Source of the DNA: Alphaproteobacteria bacterium
Lineage (GTDB): Bacteria > Pseudomonadota > Alphaproteobacteria > UBA828
Reading direction: 5' to 3'
Assembly (NCBI GenBank): GCA_030604165.1
Contig: JAUVWK010000199.1
Location: 1 to 5,761 of the forward strand
Length of the DNA: 5,761 nucleotides
Part shown: piece by piece, positions 1 through 5,761 of the stretch
Numbering within the stretch: position 1 is the stretch's first letter
Layout of the letters: each line of letters begins with the position of its first letter
Notes under the pieces: model-generated
Databases searched by the model: none
What the model was told of the DNA's origin: nothing
The model's input: only the letters and a program-made list of their open reading frames with translations
Position numbers and translations under genes: made by a program

Positions 1-4
1 ACCG

Positions 5-32
5 TTGAACCAGCGCCAACACCAACGATAAT
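5..32 (+). promoter_or_regulatory. Candidate sigma70-type promoter of the amidase gene
   Basis: A -35-like TTGAAC (5-10) and a -10-like GATAAT (27-32) are separated by 16 bases. They match the bacterial consensus hexamers TTGACA and TATAAT at 4 and 5 of 6 positions. A start of transcription near 39-40 would leave about 30 bases of leader, containing the GGAGGGG Shine-Dalgarno sequence at 54-60, before the ATG at 69. The assignment rests on hexamer match and position only. The hexamers also lie close to the window edge, so any upstream gene is unseen. Confidence 0.45.
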
Positions 33-68
33 AGGGAAAATCGTCACCGAGTCGGAGGGGTCGGTCGC

Positions 69-1501
69 ATGAGTGGGTCGAGGCGGGTCGTGATTGGCCT
101 AGTTGCCCTGCTTGTGGTCTGGGGTGCCGCAGCGGCGCCGGCTTGGAGCAAGTCGGCGATCACCGGCGCCCGAGTCGGCCAATATGAGAACGCCACGCGC
201 TTTGTTCTGATCTTGACCGAGGCCTGAAATTTCAAGTTTATACGCTGGCCAATCCCTACCGAGTCGTGCTCGACCTGCCGGCCGTGACTTGGGAACTTGG
301 CCCCAACGCCTTGTCGATCGAGCGGGGGGTCATCGACAACCTGCGCTATGGCCAGTATCAGAGCGACACCTCGCGCGTGGTGTTGGACGTGAACGCGCCG
401 GTGGCGATCAAAAAAGCCTTTCTGCTGCCGCCGGAGCGCGAATTCGCCTACCGCTTGGTCATCGACCTGGAACCGGTGCCCACGGAATTGTTTCGCCAAT
501 CCATGGTGCGCCTGGCCGGACCCGAGCCCATCGTCGCGGACGGCGTGGATCGGGCCGCGCTACACCCGGTGTCGACCCGATCGCCCCAGGTCTCGCCAGC
601 TCGCGCAGCCGCCGATCCCGACGCGACGACCGCCGCGGCCTTGCAGCAAACGATCGAGCGCAGCACCGCGGCCATCCATGACCGCGAGCACCAATTGAGC
701 GCCTTGCAGTTCGAGGAACTGCGCTCGGTGCCCCAAGCGCCGGATCAGCCGCCGACCACGGGGGCCACCGAGGCCATGCTCGCGCCGCCGCCACCGCCGC
801 CGCCGCCGCGGCCCAAGCGCGAGCGTTTGATCGTGGTAATCGATGCCGGGCACGGCGGCCAAGATCCGGGGGCCACCAGCCGCAAGGGGCTGCTCGAGAA
901 AAACATCACACTCGCGGCCGCGCGCGAACTCAAGAAAATCCTCCAGGATCGCTACCAGGTGGTGATGACCCGGAAAAAAGATGTCTATGTATCGTTGAGC
1001 GACCGCGTGGAAATTGCCCGCCAAGCCAAAGCAAACCTCTTCGTCTCTTTGCACGCCGACAAACACGAAAATAAGAGAGTGCGCGGCGCTTCGGTCTATA
1101 CGCTTTCGGAAAAGGCCTCCGATGCCGAGGCCGAGGATTTGGCCCAACGCGAGAACAAAGCCGACATCGTGGCTGGTGTGGACCTCTCCGAGGGCTACGA
1201 CGCCGAAGTGACCCAGATCCTGATCTCGCTCGTCCAGCAGTCCACCATGAACTGCTCGGCGACCTTCGCGACCCTACTGGTTCCCGAAATCGGTAAGCGA
1301 ACCAAACTGTTGCGGCGCACCCACCGCTTCGCCGGGTTCCGCGTTCTCAAGGCGCCTGACGTGCCCTCCGTGTTGCTTGAATTGGGCTATCTGTCTAACA
1401 ATCAGGACGAGCAAATATTGAGCGAGCCGACCAGACGGAAGAAACTGATGCGCAGCATTCGTACCGCCATCGATTCCTATTTCTCGGCCTCGAACTGTTG
1501 A
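69..1501 (+). CDS. amiC: N-acetylmuramoyl-L-alanine amidase (AMIN + Amidase_3, AmiC-like), frame broken near 224
   Basis: This is a periplasmic zinc amidase that cleaves the MurNAc to L-Ala bond of peptidoglycan, typically for daughter-cell separation. The ATG at 69 follows GGAGGGG (54-60). It opens a signal peptide: SRR, a hydrophobic stretch at residues 7-23, and a possible APA cleavage site near residue 25. The SRR is only loosely Tat-like. This frame stops at TGA 225-227. Adding one base there joins it to the frame ending at 1501, giving about 477 residues and a continuous AMIN domain (about 30-137). A Pro/Ala-rich linker with eight prolines (240-247) follows, then Amidase_3 (about 253-473). 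Predicted zinc ligands are H262 (DAGHGG), E277 (LLEKN) and H329 (SLHAD), with catalytic E438 (LLELGYLSN). The acidic helical insert at about 350-396 resembles the autoinhibitory helix of AmiB/AmiC enzymes. A GTG at 266 could start an unbroken frame, but it would lack the export signal and half of AMIN, so I reject it. The family call is firm; AmiC versus AmiB naming is arbitrary. Confidence 0.88.
219..230 (+). other. Single-base deletion breaking the amidase frame
   Basis: The frame from ATG 69 reads FVLILTEA and then hits TGA at 225-227. The frame two positions on reads LKFQVYTLANPYRVV from base 224. Together they make one typical AMIN-domain strand pair. Restoring one base, for instance a third C after GAGGCC, repairs the gene completely. 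The context has no long slippery run and no obvious recoding stimulator, so I infer a consensus error or a true mutation rather than programmed frameshifting. Confidence 0.85.
785..808 (+). repeat. CCG trinucleotide tract encoding eight consecutive prolines
   Basis: Eight proline codons (seven CCG and one CCA) sit in the linker between the AMIN and Amidase_3 domains of the amidase. Proline-rich linkers are common in exported cell-wall enzymes. Runs of three or more prolines are known to stall ribosomes unless EF-P acts, so translation of this gene is probably EF-P dependent. The tract is also prone to length change by replication slippage, though here it keeps frame. Confidence 0.8.
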
Positions 1502-1526
1502 ACGGGTCACAACTTAGCCATATTTT
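1498..1526 (+). promoter_or_regulatory. Possible promoter for the PBP1A gene
   Basis: TTGAAC (1498-1503), overlapping the amidase stop codon, lies 17 bases upstream of TATTTT (1521-1526). The -35-like hexamer is identical to the one proposed upstream of the amidase. The gap that follows (1502-1604) is markedly AT-rich for this window and contains no gene. I see no convincing terminator hairpin before the T run at 1523-1528, so amidase transcripts may also read through. The evidence is weak because AT-rich stretches give such matches easily. Confidence 0.25.
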
Positions 1527-1604
1527 TTAGAGACGGTGCGGATCGTGTCGAAATTTTGGCAAGAGTAATAATTTAGTGCGAATTCAAATCATTACGATTG
1601 TTTC

Positions 1605-3980
1605 ATGAAAACGCTGGGGCTCATTGTCGCAGGCCTTCTGATCCTGGCCGCCGTGCTGGCCGGGGGCGGAACCTATCTGTTCTATCATTACGGGCGAGAC
1701 CTGCCCGATCACAAGCAGCTCGCCGCCTATGAGCCCGCCACGGTGACCCGTATTCATGCTGGCGACGGTCGCCTGATGGCCGAATACGCCGTCGAAAAGC
1801 GCGTCTTCGTGCCGTTGGTCGCCTTGCCCCAAGACGTCATCGACGCTTTCCTCGCGGCCGAGGACAAGAATTTTTACCAGCACTTCGGCGTGGACCTGAT
1901 CAGCGTTGCCCGTGCGATCATCAAGAACATCGGCAATCTGCGCGGCGACCGGCGTTTGATCGGCGCCTCGACCATTACCCAACAAGTGGCCAAGAACTTC
2001 CTGCTCACCAACGAGATGTCGCTGACCCGCAAAATCAAGGAGGCCATCTTGGCGCTCCGGATTGAGCGGACCTTTACGAAAGACCGCATCCTGGAGCTCT
2101 ATCTGAACGAGATTTATCTCGGCTTCGGCTCCTACGGCGTGGCGGCGGCCGCGCTCAACTATTTCAACAAATCGCTGGACGAGCTGACCTTGGCCGAGAT
2201 GGCCTATCTCGCCGCGCTTCCCAAGGCGCCAAACAACTACCACCCCATCTACCGCAACAAGGCCGGTGTCGCGCGGCGCAATTGGGTGATTTCACGCATG
2301 CTGGAAGACGGTCTGATCACGGCTGCGGAGGCCAGCGTGGCGAGCGCGAAGCCGCTGGCGGTGCGGTCCCGCGAGGCCACGGAGATGGTCGAGGCCGGTT
2401 ACTTCACCGAGGAGGTGCGGCGCTGGCTCTACGAGCGCTACGGTGAGCGCGGCCTTTACAAAGGCGGGCTCTCGGTCCGCACGACCCTGGATCCCGTCAT
2501 GCAGGCGACCGCCGATAAGATGCTGCGCAGGGGGCTGCTTGCCTATGATCGGCGCCACGGCTGGCGCGGGCCTTTGAGCCGCATGGAGGTCACGACCAAT
2601 TGGCCCGGACAGCTCGCAAAATTCGAGCCGCCGCCGTCGCCGGATTCCTGGCGGATTGCGCTGGTGCTGGATGTGCATCTCGATGGCGTCGAAATCGGTC
2701 TCGCTGACGGGCAAGGCGGATTCGTGCCGCTCGATGAGCTGACCTGGGCCCGGCAACCCGTCGGCGAGCGCGCCGTGGGGCCCGAAGTGACACAGGCAAG
2801 CGACGTGCTTGCGCAAGGCGATATCGTCTTCGTGGAGCCCATGGCGCATGGCACCGGTCGGATCTACGGTTTGCGCCAAGTACCGGAAGTCGGTGGCGCG
2901 CTGGTGGCCATCGATCCTCACAATGGCCGGGTGTTGGCCATGTCAGGCGGTTTCAATTTTGCGGAAAGCCAGTTCAACCGGGTCACCCAGGCGCGGCGCC
3001 AGCCGGGATCCGCGTTCAAACCGTTCGTTTATCTGGCCGCTCTGGACAGTGGATTCACGCCCGCGACCACGGTCCTCGACGCGCCCTTCGTGGTCGATCA
3101 AGGCGCCGAGCTGGGCAAGTGGAAGCCCGAGAACTATTCCCAGAAATTCTATGGCCCTAGCCCGCTGCGGCTCGGCCTGGAAAAATCCCGCAATGTCATG
3201 ACCGTGCGTATCGCCCAAACGGTCGGCATGGACCGTGTGGTGGACTATGCCAGGCGTTTCAACATCAACGCGAATCTACCGCCGGTCCCCGCCATGGCGC
3301 TCGGCGCCGGCGAGACCACGCTGCTCCGCCTGACGGCGGCCTACGCCATGCTGGTCAATGGCGGACGGCGCATCGAGCCGGCCACCATCGAGCGCATCCA
3401 AGACCGCAACGGCAAGGTGATCCATCGGCGCGACCGCCGAACCTGCAACGCGTGCGCGAGCCTCGGATGGGCCGACCAGCCGCCCCCCCGTCTGCCCGAC
3501 AAGCGCGAGCAGCTGGCCGATCCGCGCACGACCTATCAGGTGGTTTCCATGCTCGAAGGCGTGGTTCAGCGTGGCACCGGGCGCTCGGTGCGCGAAGTCG
3601 GCCGGCCGCTCGCCGGCAAGACGGGCACCACCAACGAGTTCCGTGACGCGTGGTTCATCGGCTTTACGCCCGACCTCGCCGTTGGCGTCTATGTCGGGTT
3701 CGATCGGCCCCAAACCCTGGGGCGGCGCGAGTCGGGCGGCAAGGTGGCGGCGCCGATCTTCCGCGACTTCATGAAGAAGGTATTGGCCGATACGCCGGCC
3801 GTGCCGTTCCGCGTGCCGCCCGGCATTCGGTTTGTGCGGGTCGATCCGAAAACCGGCGTGCCGGCCCAACCCGGTACGCGAAATACCATCATCGAGGCGT
3901 TCCTCGCCGACTCGAAGCTACCCTCGCAACGGCAAACGGTCAGGCAGGGCAACGGCGTGGATGTCGGCGGCCTATACTGA
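1605..3980 (+). CDS. mrcA: Penicillin-binding protein 1A, bifunctional transglycosylase/transpeptidase
   Basis: This class A PBP polymerises lipid II into glycan strands and cross-links the stem peptides at the outer face of the inner membrane. The 791-residue protein is intact and of normal length. A short cytoplasmic start and one membrane anchor (about 5-27) lead into a GT51 transglycosylase domain (about 50-230), with EDKNFYQHFG (catalytic E86), GASTITQQ (120-127), RKIKE (second acidic residue E146) and ELYLNEIYLG (164-173). An OB-like insert typical of PBP1A follows (about 313-427). The transpeptidase domain has SAFK (catalytic S469, K472), SRN (528-530) and KTGTT (672-676). A CxxC pair (C614, C617) lies before KTGTT. 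The ATG at 1605 has no in-frame start upstream in the gap and puts the anchor at the N-terminus, but no Shine-Dalgarno sequence is visible in front of it. prfB follows after 37 bases, so co-transcription is likely. mrcA is also called ponA in some genomes. Confidence 0.97.
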   Translation: MKTLGLIVAGLLILAAVLAGGGTYLFYHYGRDLPDHKQLAAYEPATVTRIHAGDGRLMAEYAVEKRVFVPLVALPQDVIDAFLAAEDKNFYQHFGVDLISVARAIIKNIGNLRGDRRLIGASTITQQVAKNFLLTNEMSLTRKIKEAILALRIERTFTKDRILELYLNEIYLGFGSYGVAAAALNYFNKSLDELTLAEMAYLAALPKAPNNYHPIYRNKAGVARRNWVISRMLEDGLITAAEASVASAKPLAVRSREATEMVEAGYFTEEVRRWLYERYGERGLYKGGLSVRTTLDPVMQATADKMLRRGLLAYDRRHGWRGPLSRMEVTTNWPGQLAKFEPPPSPDSWRIALVLDVHLDGVEIGLADGQGGFVPLDELTWARQPVGERAVGPEVTQASDVLAQGDIVFVEPMAHGTGRIYGLRQVPEVGGALVAIDPHNGRVLAMSGGFNFAESQFNRVTQARRQPGSAFKPFVYLAALDSGFTPATTVLDAPFVVDQGAELGKWKPENYSQKFYGPSPLRLGLEKSRNVMTVRIAQTVGMDRVVDYARRFNINANLPPVPAMALGAGETTLLRLTAAYAMLVNGGRRIEPATIERIQDRNGKVIHRRDRRTCNACASLGWADQPPPRLPDKREQLADPRTTYQVVSMLEGVVQRGTGRSVREVGRPLAGKTGTTNEFRDAWFIGFTPDLAVGVYVGFDRPQTLGRRESGGKVAAPIFRDFMKKVLADTPAVPFRVPPGIRFVRVDPKTGVPAQPGTRNTIIEAFLADSKLPSQRQTVRQGNGVDVGGLY

Positions 3981-4017
3981 TCGCCCTTAACCATCGCCAG
4001 CCACTTGGGACACAATC

Positions 4018-5131
4018 ATGCGCGCCGAAATCGCTTCCATGGCCGACGACATCAAGCAGTCGCTGGATCTGCTGAGGAGGCATCTTTGACCTTGAGGGCT
4101 CGCTCGAGACGCTCGAGAGGCTAAACGCGCGGGCCGAAGATCCGCAACTCTGGAACGACGCGGAAGCGGCCCAGACCCTCATGCGGGAGCGAACCCGGCT
4201 CGACCATTCGATCGCCGGGTTTCGCGCCCTGGAACAGGGCCTGGACGACGCCCTTGGGCTGGCCGAGCTGGCCGAGGAGGAGGGCGACGAAGAGGCCCAT
4301 GCCGAGGCCGAGGCGGCGTTGCGCGAACTCACGGGCCGGGCGAAAACGCGGGAGCTCGAGAGCTTGCTGTCCGGCGAGGCGGACAGCAACGACAGTTTCC
4401 TGGAAGTCCACGCCGGGGCAGGCGGCACGGAATCGCAAGACTGGGCCGAGATGCTGCTGCAAATGTATGTGCGCTGGGCCGGTCAGCGCGACTTCAAGGT
4501 CGAATGGGTCGAAGAGAGCTTAGGTGAAGAAGCCGGTATAAAGTCGTCTACCATAAAAATAATCGGGCCGAACTCCTACGGCTGGCTCAAGACCGAGAGC
4601 GGGGTGCACCGGCTGGTCCGCATTTCGCCCTACGATTCCAGCGCCCGGCGCCACACCAGCTTCGCCTCGGACTGGGTCTACCCGGTGGTCGACGAGGCGA
4701 TTAAGGTCTAGATCGCCGACAAGGACCTGCATGTCGATACCTATCGGGCCTCCGGCGCCGGCGGTCAGCACGTCAACCGCACCGACAGCGCGGTACGCAT
4801 CACCCATCTGCCGAGCAACATCGTGGTGCAGTGCCAGGCCGAGCGTTCCCAGCACCGCAACCGCGCCGCCGCGATGTCGATGCTGCGCGCCCGGCTCTAT
4901 GAGCTCGAGCTCCAGAAACGCGAGGAAGAGACGCAGGCGCTCAACGCCCAAAAGAGCGAGATCGGCTGGGGCCATCAAATCCGCTCCTACGTGCTGCAGC
5001 CCTATCGGCTGGTCAAGGACCTGCGCACCGGTGTCGAGCACACCAACCCCGATGCCGTGCTGGACGGCGCGCTGGACACCTTCATGGCCGCCGCCTTGGC
5101 CGCCCGCATCGGCGTCATCGGCGAGCCCTAA
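4018..5131 (+). CDS. prfB: Peptide chain release factor 2, with programmed +1 frameshift and an in-frame TAG
   Basis: RF2 reads UAA and UGA in the ribosomal A site and triggers hydrolysis of peptidyl-tRNA. The start ATG 4018 has a weak GGGA seven bases upstream. The zero frame encodes 23 residues (MRAEIASMADDI to RRHL) and reaches TGA at 4087. A +1 shift (4018-4086 joined to 4088-5131) gives 370 codons, close to the 365 residues of E. coli RF2. The N-terminal helical domain is followed by the PCRF region (GAGGTESQDWAEML), the stop-recognition tripeptide SPY (203-205; E. coli has SPF), and the GGQ motif (248-250) that drives hydrolysis. Alanine occupies the position of E. coli K-12 T246, as in the more active RF2 variants. 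The oddity is TAG at 4709-4711 (codon 231), where the family has a conserved Glu; homology continues unbroken to TAA 5129-5131. Identity is certain, but whether this copy yields full-length protein is not. Confidence 0.95.
4075..4090 (+). promoter_or_regulatory. Programmed +1 ribosomal frameshift signal of prfB
   Basis: AGGAGG (4075-4080), three spacer bases CAT, then CTT (4084-4086) and TGA C (4087-4090) reproduce the layout of the E. coli prfB site (AGGGGG, TAT, CTT, TGAC). In that mechanism the internal Shine-Dalgarno pairs with 16S rRNA, and the P-site tRNA-Leu slips from CUU to UUU while RF2 is scarce at the UGA. High RF2 terminates synthesis and low RF2 lets it proceed, giving autoregulation. 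A second zero-frame TGA (4093-4095) two codons on acts as a backstop. Resumption of RF2 homology at GAC 4088 confirms the shift point. Confidence 0.95.
4101..4118 (+). repeat. Tandem 9-base repeat that can form a hairpin beside the frameshift site
   Basis: CGCTCGAGA occurs twice in direct tandem. Because CTCGAG is self-complementary, the two copies (4103-4108 and 4112-4117) can pair into a 6-bp stem with loop ACG, starting 13 bases after the programmed TGA. It encodes SLETLE in the RF2 N-terminal helix. The repeat may simply reflect the heptad-like Leu/Glu coding pattern; a role in frameshifting is speculative. Confidence 0.5.
4709..4711 (+). other. In-frame amber (TAG) codon within prfB
   Basis: The codon lies between VVDEAIKV and IADKDLHVDTYR, where E. 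coli RF2 has the conserved Glu of its IDIEI strand, so a single G-to-T change (GAG to TAG) explains it. Stopping here would give a 230-residue fragment with the stop-recognition domain but no GGQ. From 4712 to the GGQ codons at 4760-4768 there is no in-frame ATG, GTG or TTG, so a separate GGQ-bearing product cannot start at an ordinary start codon. Confidence 0.9.
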
Positions 5132-5150
5132 GACCGAGGGCCGAACCCTC
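5125..5150. terminator. Weak hairpins between convergent prfB and the DUF455 gene
   Basis: Two mutually exclusive 5-bp stems lie in the 17-base gap and the gene ends: GCCCT (5125-5129) with AGGGC (5137-5141), and GAGGG (5136-5140) with CCCTC (5146-5150). The second works on both strands and would suit a shared terminator of convergent genes. No T tract follows on either strand and the stems are short, so this is only a candidate. Confidence 0.25.
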
Positions 5151-5761
5151 AAGCGACAAGCGGTGTGTAGAGCGCCGGCTCGAGCCCGGCCTGGCGGCGG
5201 GCCGCCTGGTTGAACGGCGGCTTCAGGCCGGCGCGGTGATAGCGGCGCACCAGGGCGCGGTAGGTCTCGGCCGGCGGCAGTGCGCGGACCCCGCAGAGAT
5301 GGACGAACCAGCGCCAGCCGGCCGCGACGTGGGCGACTTCCTCGCGCCCGATCAGGTCGATGAGCGCGGCGCTCTCGGCGTCGCCCGCCCGGCCGAGCCG
5401 CGCGCTCATGGCCGGCGTCACGTCGAGCCCACGGGCCTCCAAAACCAGCGGCACGACGGCGAGCCGGGCCAGCGCGTCGCCCGCGGTATTGGCGGCGGCC
5501 TCCCACAAGCCGTCATGCGCCGGGAGGTCGCCATAGGCCGCGCCCAGCGCGGCCAAGCGGCGGGCCAGCAAGTCGAAATGCCGGGCCTCGTCCTCGGCCA
5601 CGTCGACCCAGTCGTCGTAGAACGCGCGCGGCCAATCGAGCGCGGCGAAGCGGCCGACCAGATCCCAGGCGAGATCGATGGCGTTGAGCTCGATATGGGC
5701 GAGGGCATGGAGCAGCGCGACGCGGCCCGCGGCGTGGCCGGCGCGGCGCCGCGGCATCGCG
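5149..5761 (-). CDS. DUF455 family ferritin-like di-iron protein (N-terminus outside window)
   Basis: The 202 residues from the ATG at 5757 to the TGA at 5149-5151 match the ferritin-like DUF455 (COG2833) family. The visible part opens with an alpha helix carrying LLHALAHIELNAIDL. A full set of di-iron ligands can be proposed, numbered from that Met: E23, E57-x-x-H60 (EARH), E107 (LEARG), and E140-x-x-H143 (EVAH). Other family-like stretches are PRAFYDDW, YGDLPAHDGLWEAA and GLKPPFN. Family members are usually some 60-70 residues longer at the N-terminus, where an internal MPRRR-like segment is common, and the frame stays open to the window edge. The true start is therefore probably beyond 5761. 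No reaction is established for this family; related four-helix di-iron enzymes include the tRNA hydroxylase MiaE. It converges on prfB with 17 bases between the stop codons and is a separate transcription unit. Confidence 0.88.
   Translation of the reverse strand, partial: AMPRRRAGHAAGRVALLHALAHIELNAIDLAWDLVGRFAALDWPRAFYDDWVDVAEDEARHFDLLARRLAALGAAYGDLPAHDGLWEAAANTAGDALARLAVVPLVLEARGLDVTPAMSARLGRAGDAESAALIDLIGREEVAHVAAGWRWFVHLCGVRALPPAETYRALVRRYHRAGLKPPFNQAARRQAGLEPALYTPLVA

Noticed and set aside
560..1147. Minus-strand frame of 195 codons opposite the amidase
   Set aside because: It is Arg/Gly-rich where it crosses the CCG tract, has no family resemblance, and the plus strand carries the Amidase_3 motifs.
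1521..1530. T run after the amidase as a rho-independent terminator
   Set aside because: No GC-rich inverted repeat precedes the run of six T.
1584..2243. Minus-strand frame of 219 codons opposite the PBP1A transglycosylase domain
   Set aside because: It mirrors the strongly conserved PBP1A coding frame and shows no domain or ribosome binding site of its own.
4537..4542. TATAAA within prfB as a promoter -10 element
   Set aside because: No matching -35 element was found at proper spacing and it is inside a conserved coding frame; the rare codons explain it.
4823..5131. GTG 4823 as the start of an independent C-terminal RF2-like protein
   Set aside because: It begins downstream of GGQ (4760-4768), so the product would be non-functional as a release factor; it is simply the tail of prfB.
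4731..5213. Plus-strand frame starting at ATG 4731, just after the amber codon, as a possible separate gene
   Set aside because: It lies in a different frame from RF2, is low-complexity Pro/Ser/Arg-rich, and does not contain the GGQ motif, which is read in the prfB frame.
4520..5506. Long minus-strand open frame of 328 codons spanning the prfB end and the DUF455 gene
   Set aside because: It is Arg/Gly/Ala-rich, has no recognisable domain, and overlaps two clearly homologous genes in other frames, as expected of a shadow frame in GC-rich DNA.

Overview
This GC-rich window carries bacterial housekeeping genes, probably alphaproteobacterial. The assignment is an inference from three things: the order septal amidase, then PBP1A, then release factor 2; the character of the RF2 and PBP1A sequences; and a DUF455 ferritin-like gene next door. 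I see no mobile element, CRISPR array, tRNA or rRNA gene.

Layout from left to right. Positions 1-68 hold a sigma70-like promoter and a Shine-Dalgarno sequence. Positions 69-1501 encode a periplasmic N-acetylmuramoyl-L-alanine amidase with an AMIN domain and an Amidase_3 domain. Its reading frame is broken by one missing base near 224. A short AT-rich gap (1502-1604) may hold a second promoter. Positions 1605-3980 encode an intact class A penicillin-binding protein 1A. After 37 bases comes prfB (4018-5131), encoding release factor 2. It has the classical programmed +1 frameshift at codon 24 and, unexpectedly, an in-frame TAG at codon 231, just before the GGQ domain. On the opposite strand and convergent with prfB is a DUF455 ferritin-like di-iron protein (5149-5761), whose N-terminus lies beyond the right edge.

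The amidase and PBP1A act on the same polymer: PBP1A polymerises and cross-links peptidoglycan, and the amidase cuts stem peptides from the glycan, typically for daughter-cell separation. prfB is a translation-termination gene that probably shares a transcript with them. The DUF455 gene is a separate unit.

The two anomalies are the frameshift in the amidase and the amber codon in prfB. Each is explained by a single base change, and prfB is normally essential. Sequencing or consensus error is therefore the simplest explanation. Genuine pseudogenisation, UAG readthrough or UAG reassignment are alternatives that can be tested. All four apparent gene ends here are TGA or TAA, so the window does not exclude UAG as a sense codon, but four stops prove nothing. 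I found no clear evidence of an undescribed system beyond these points.
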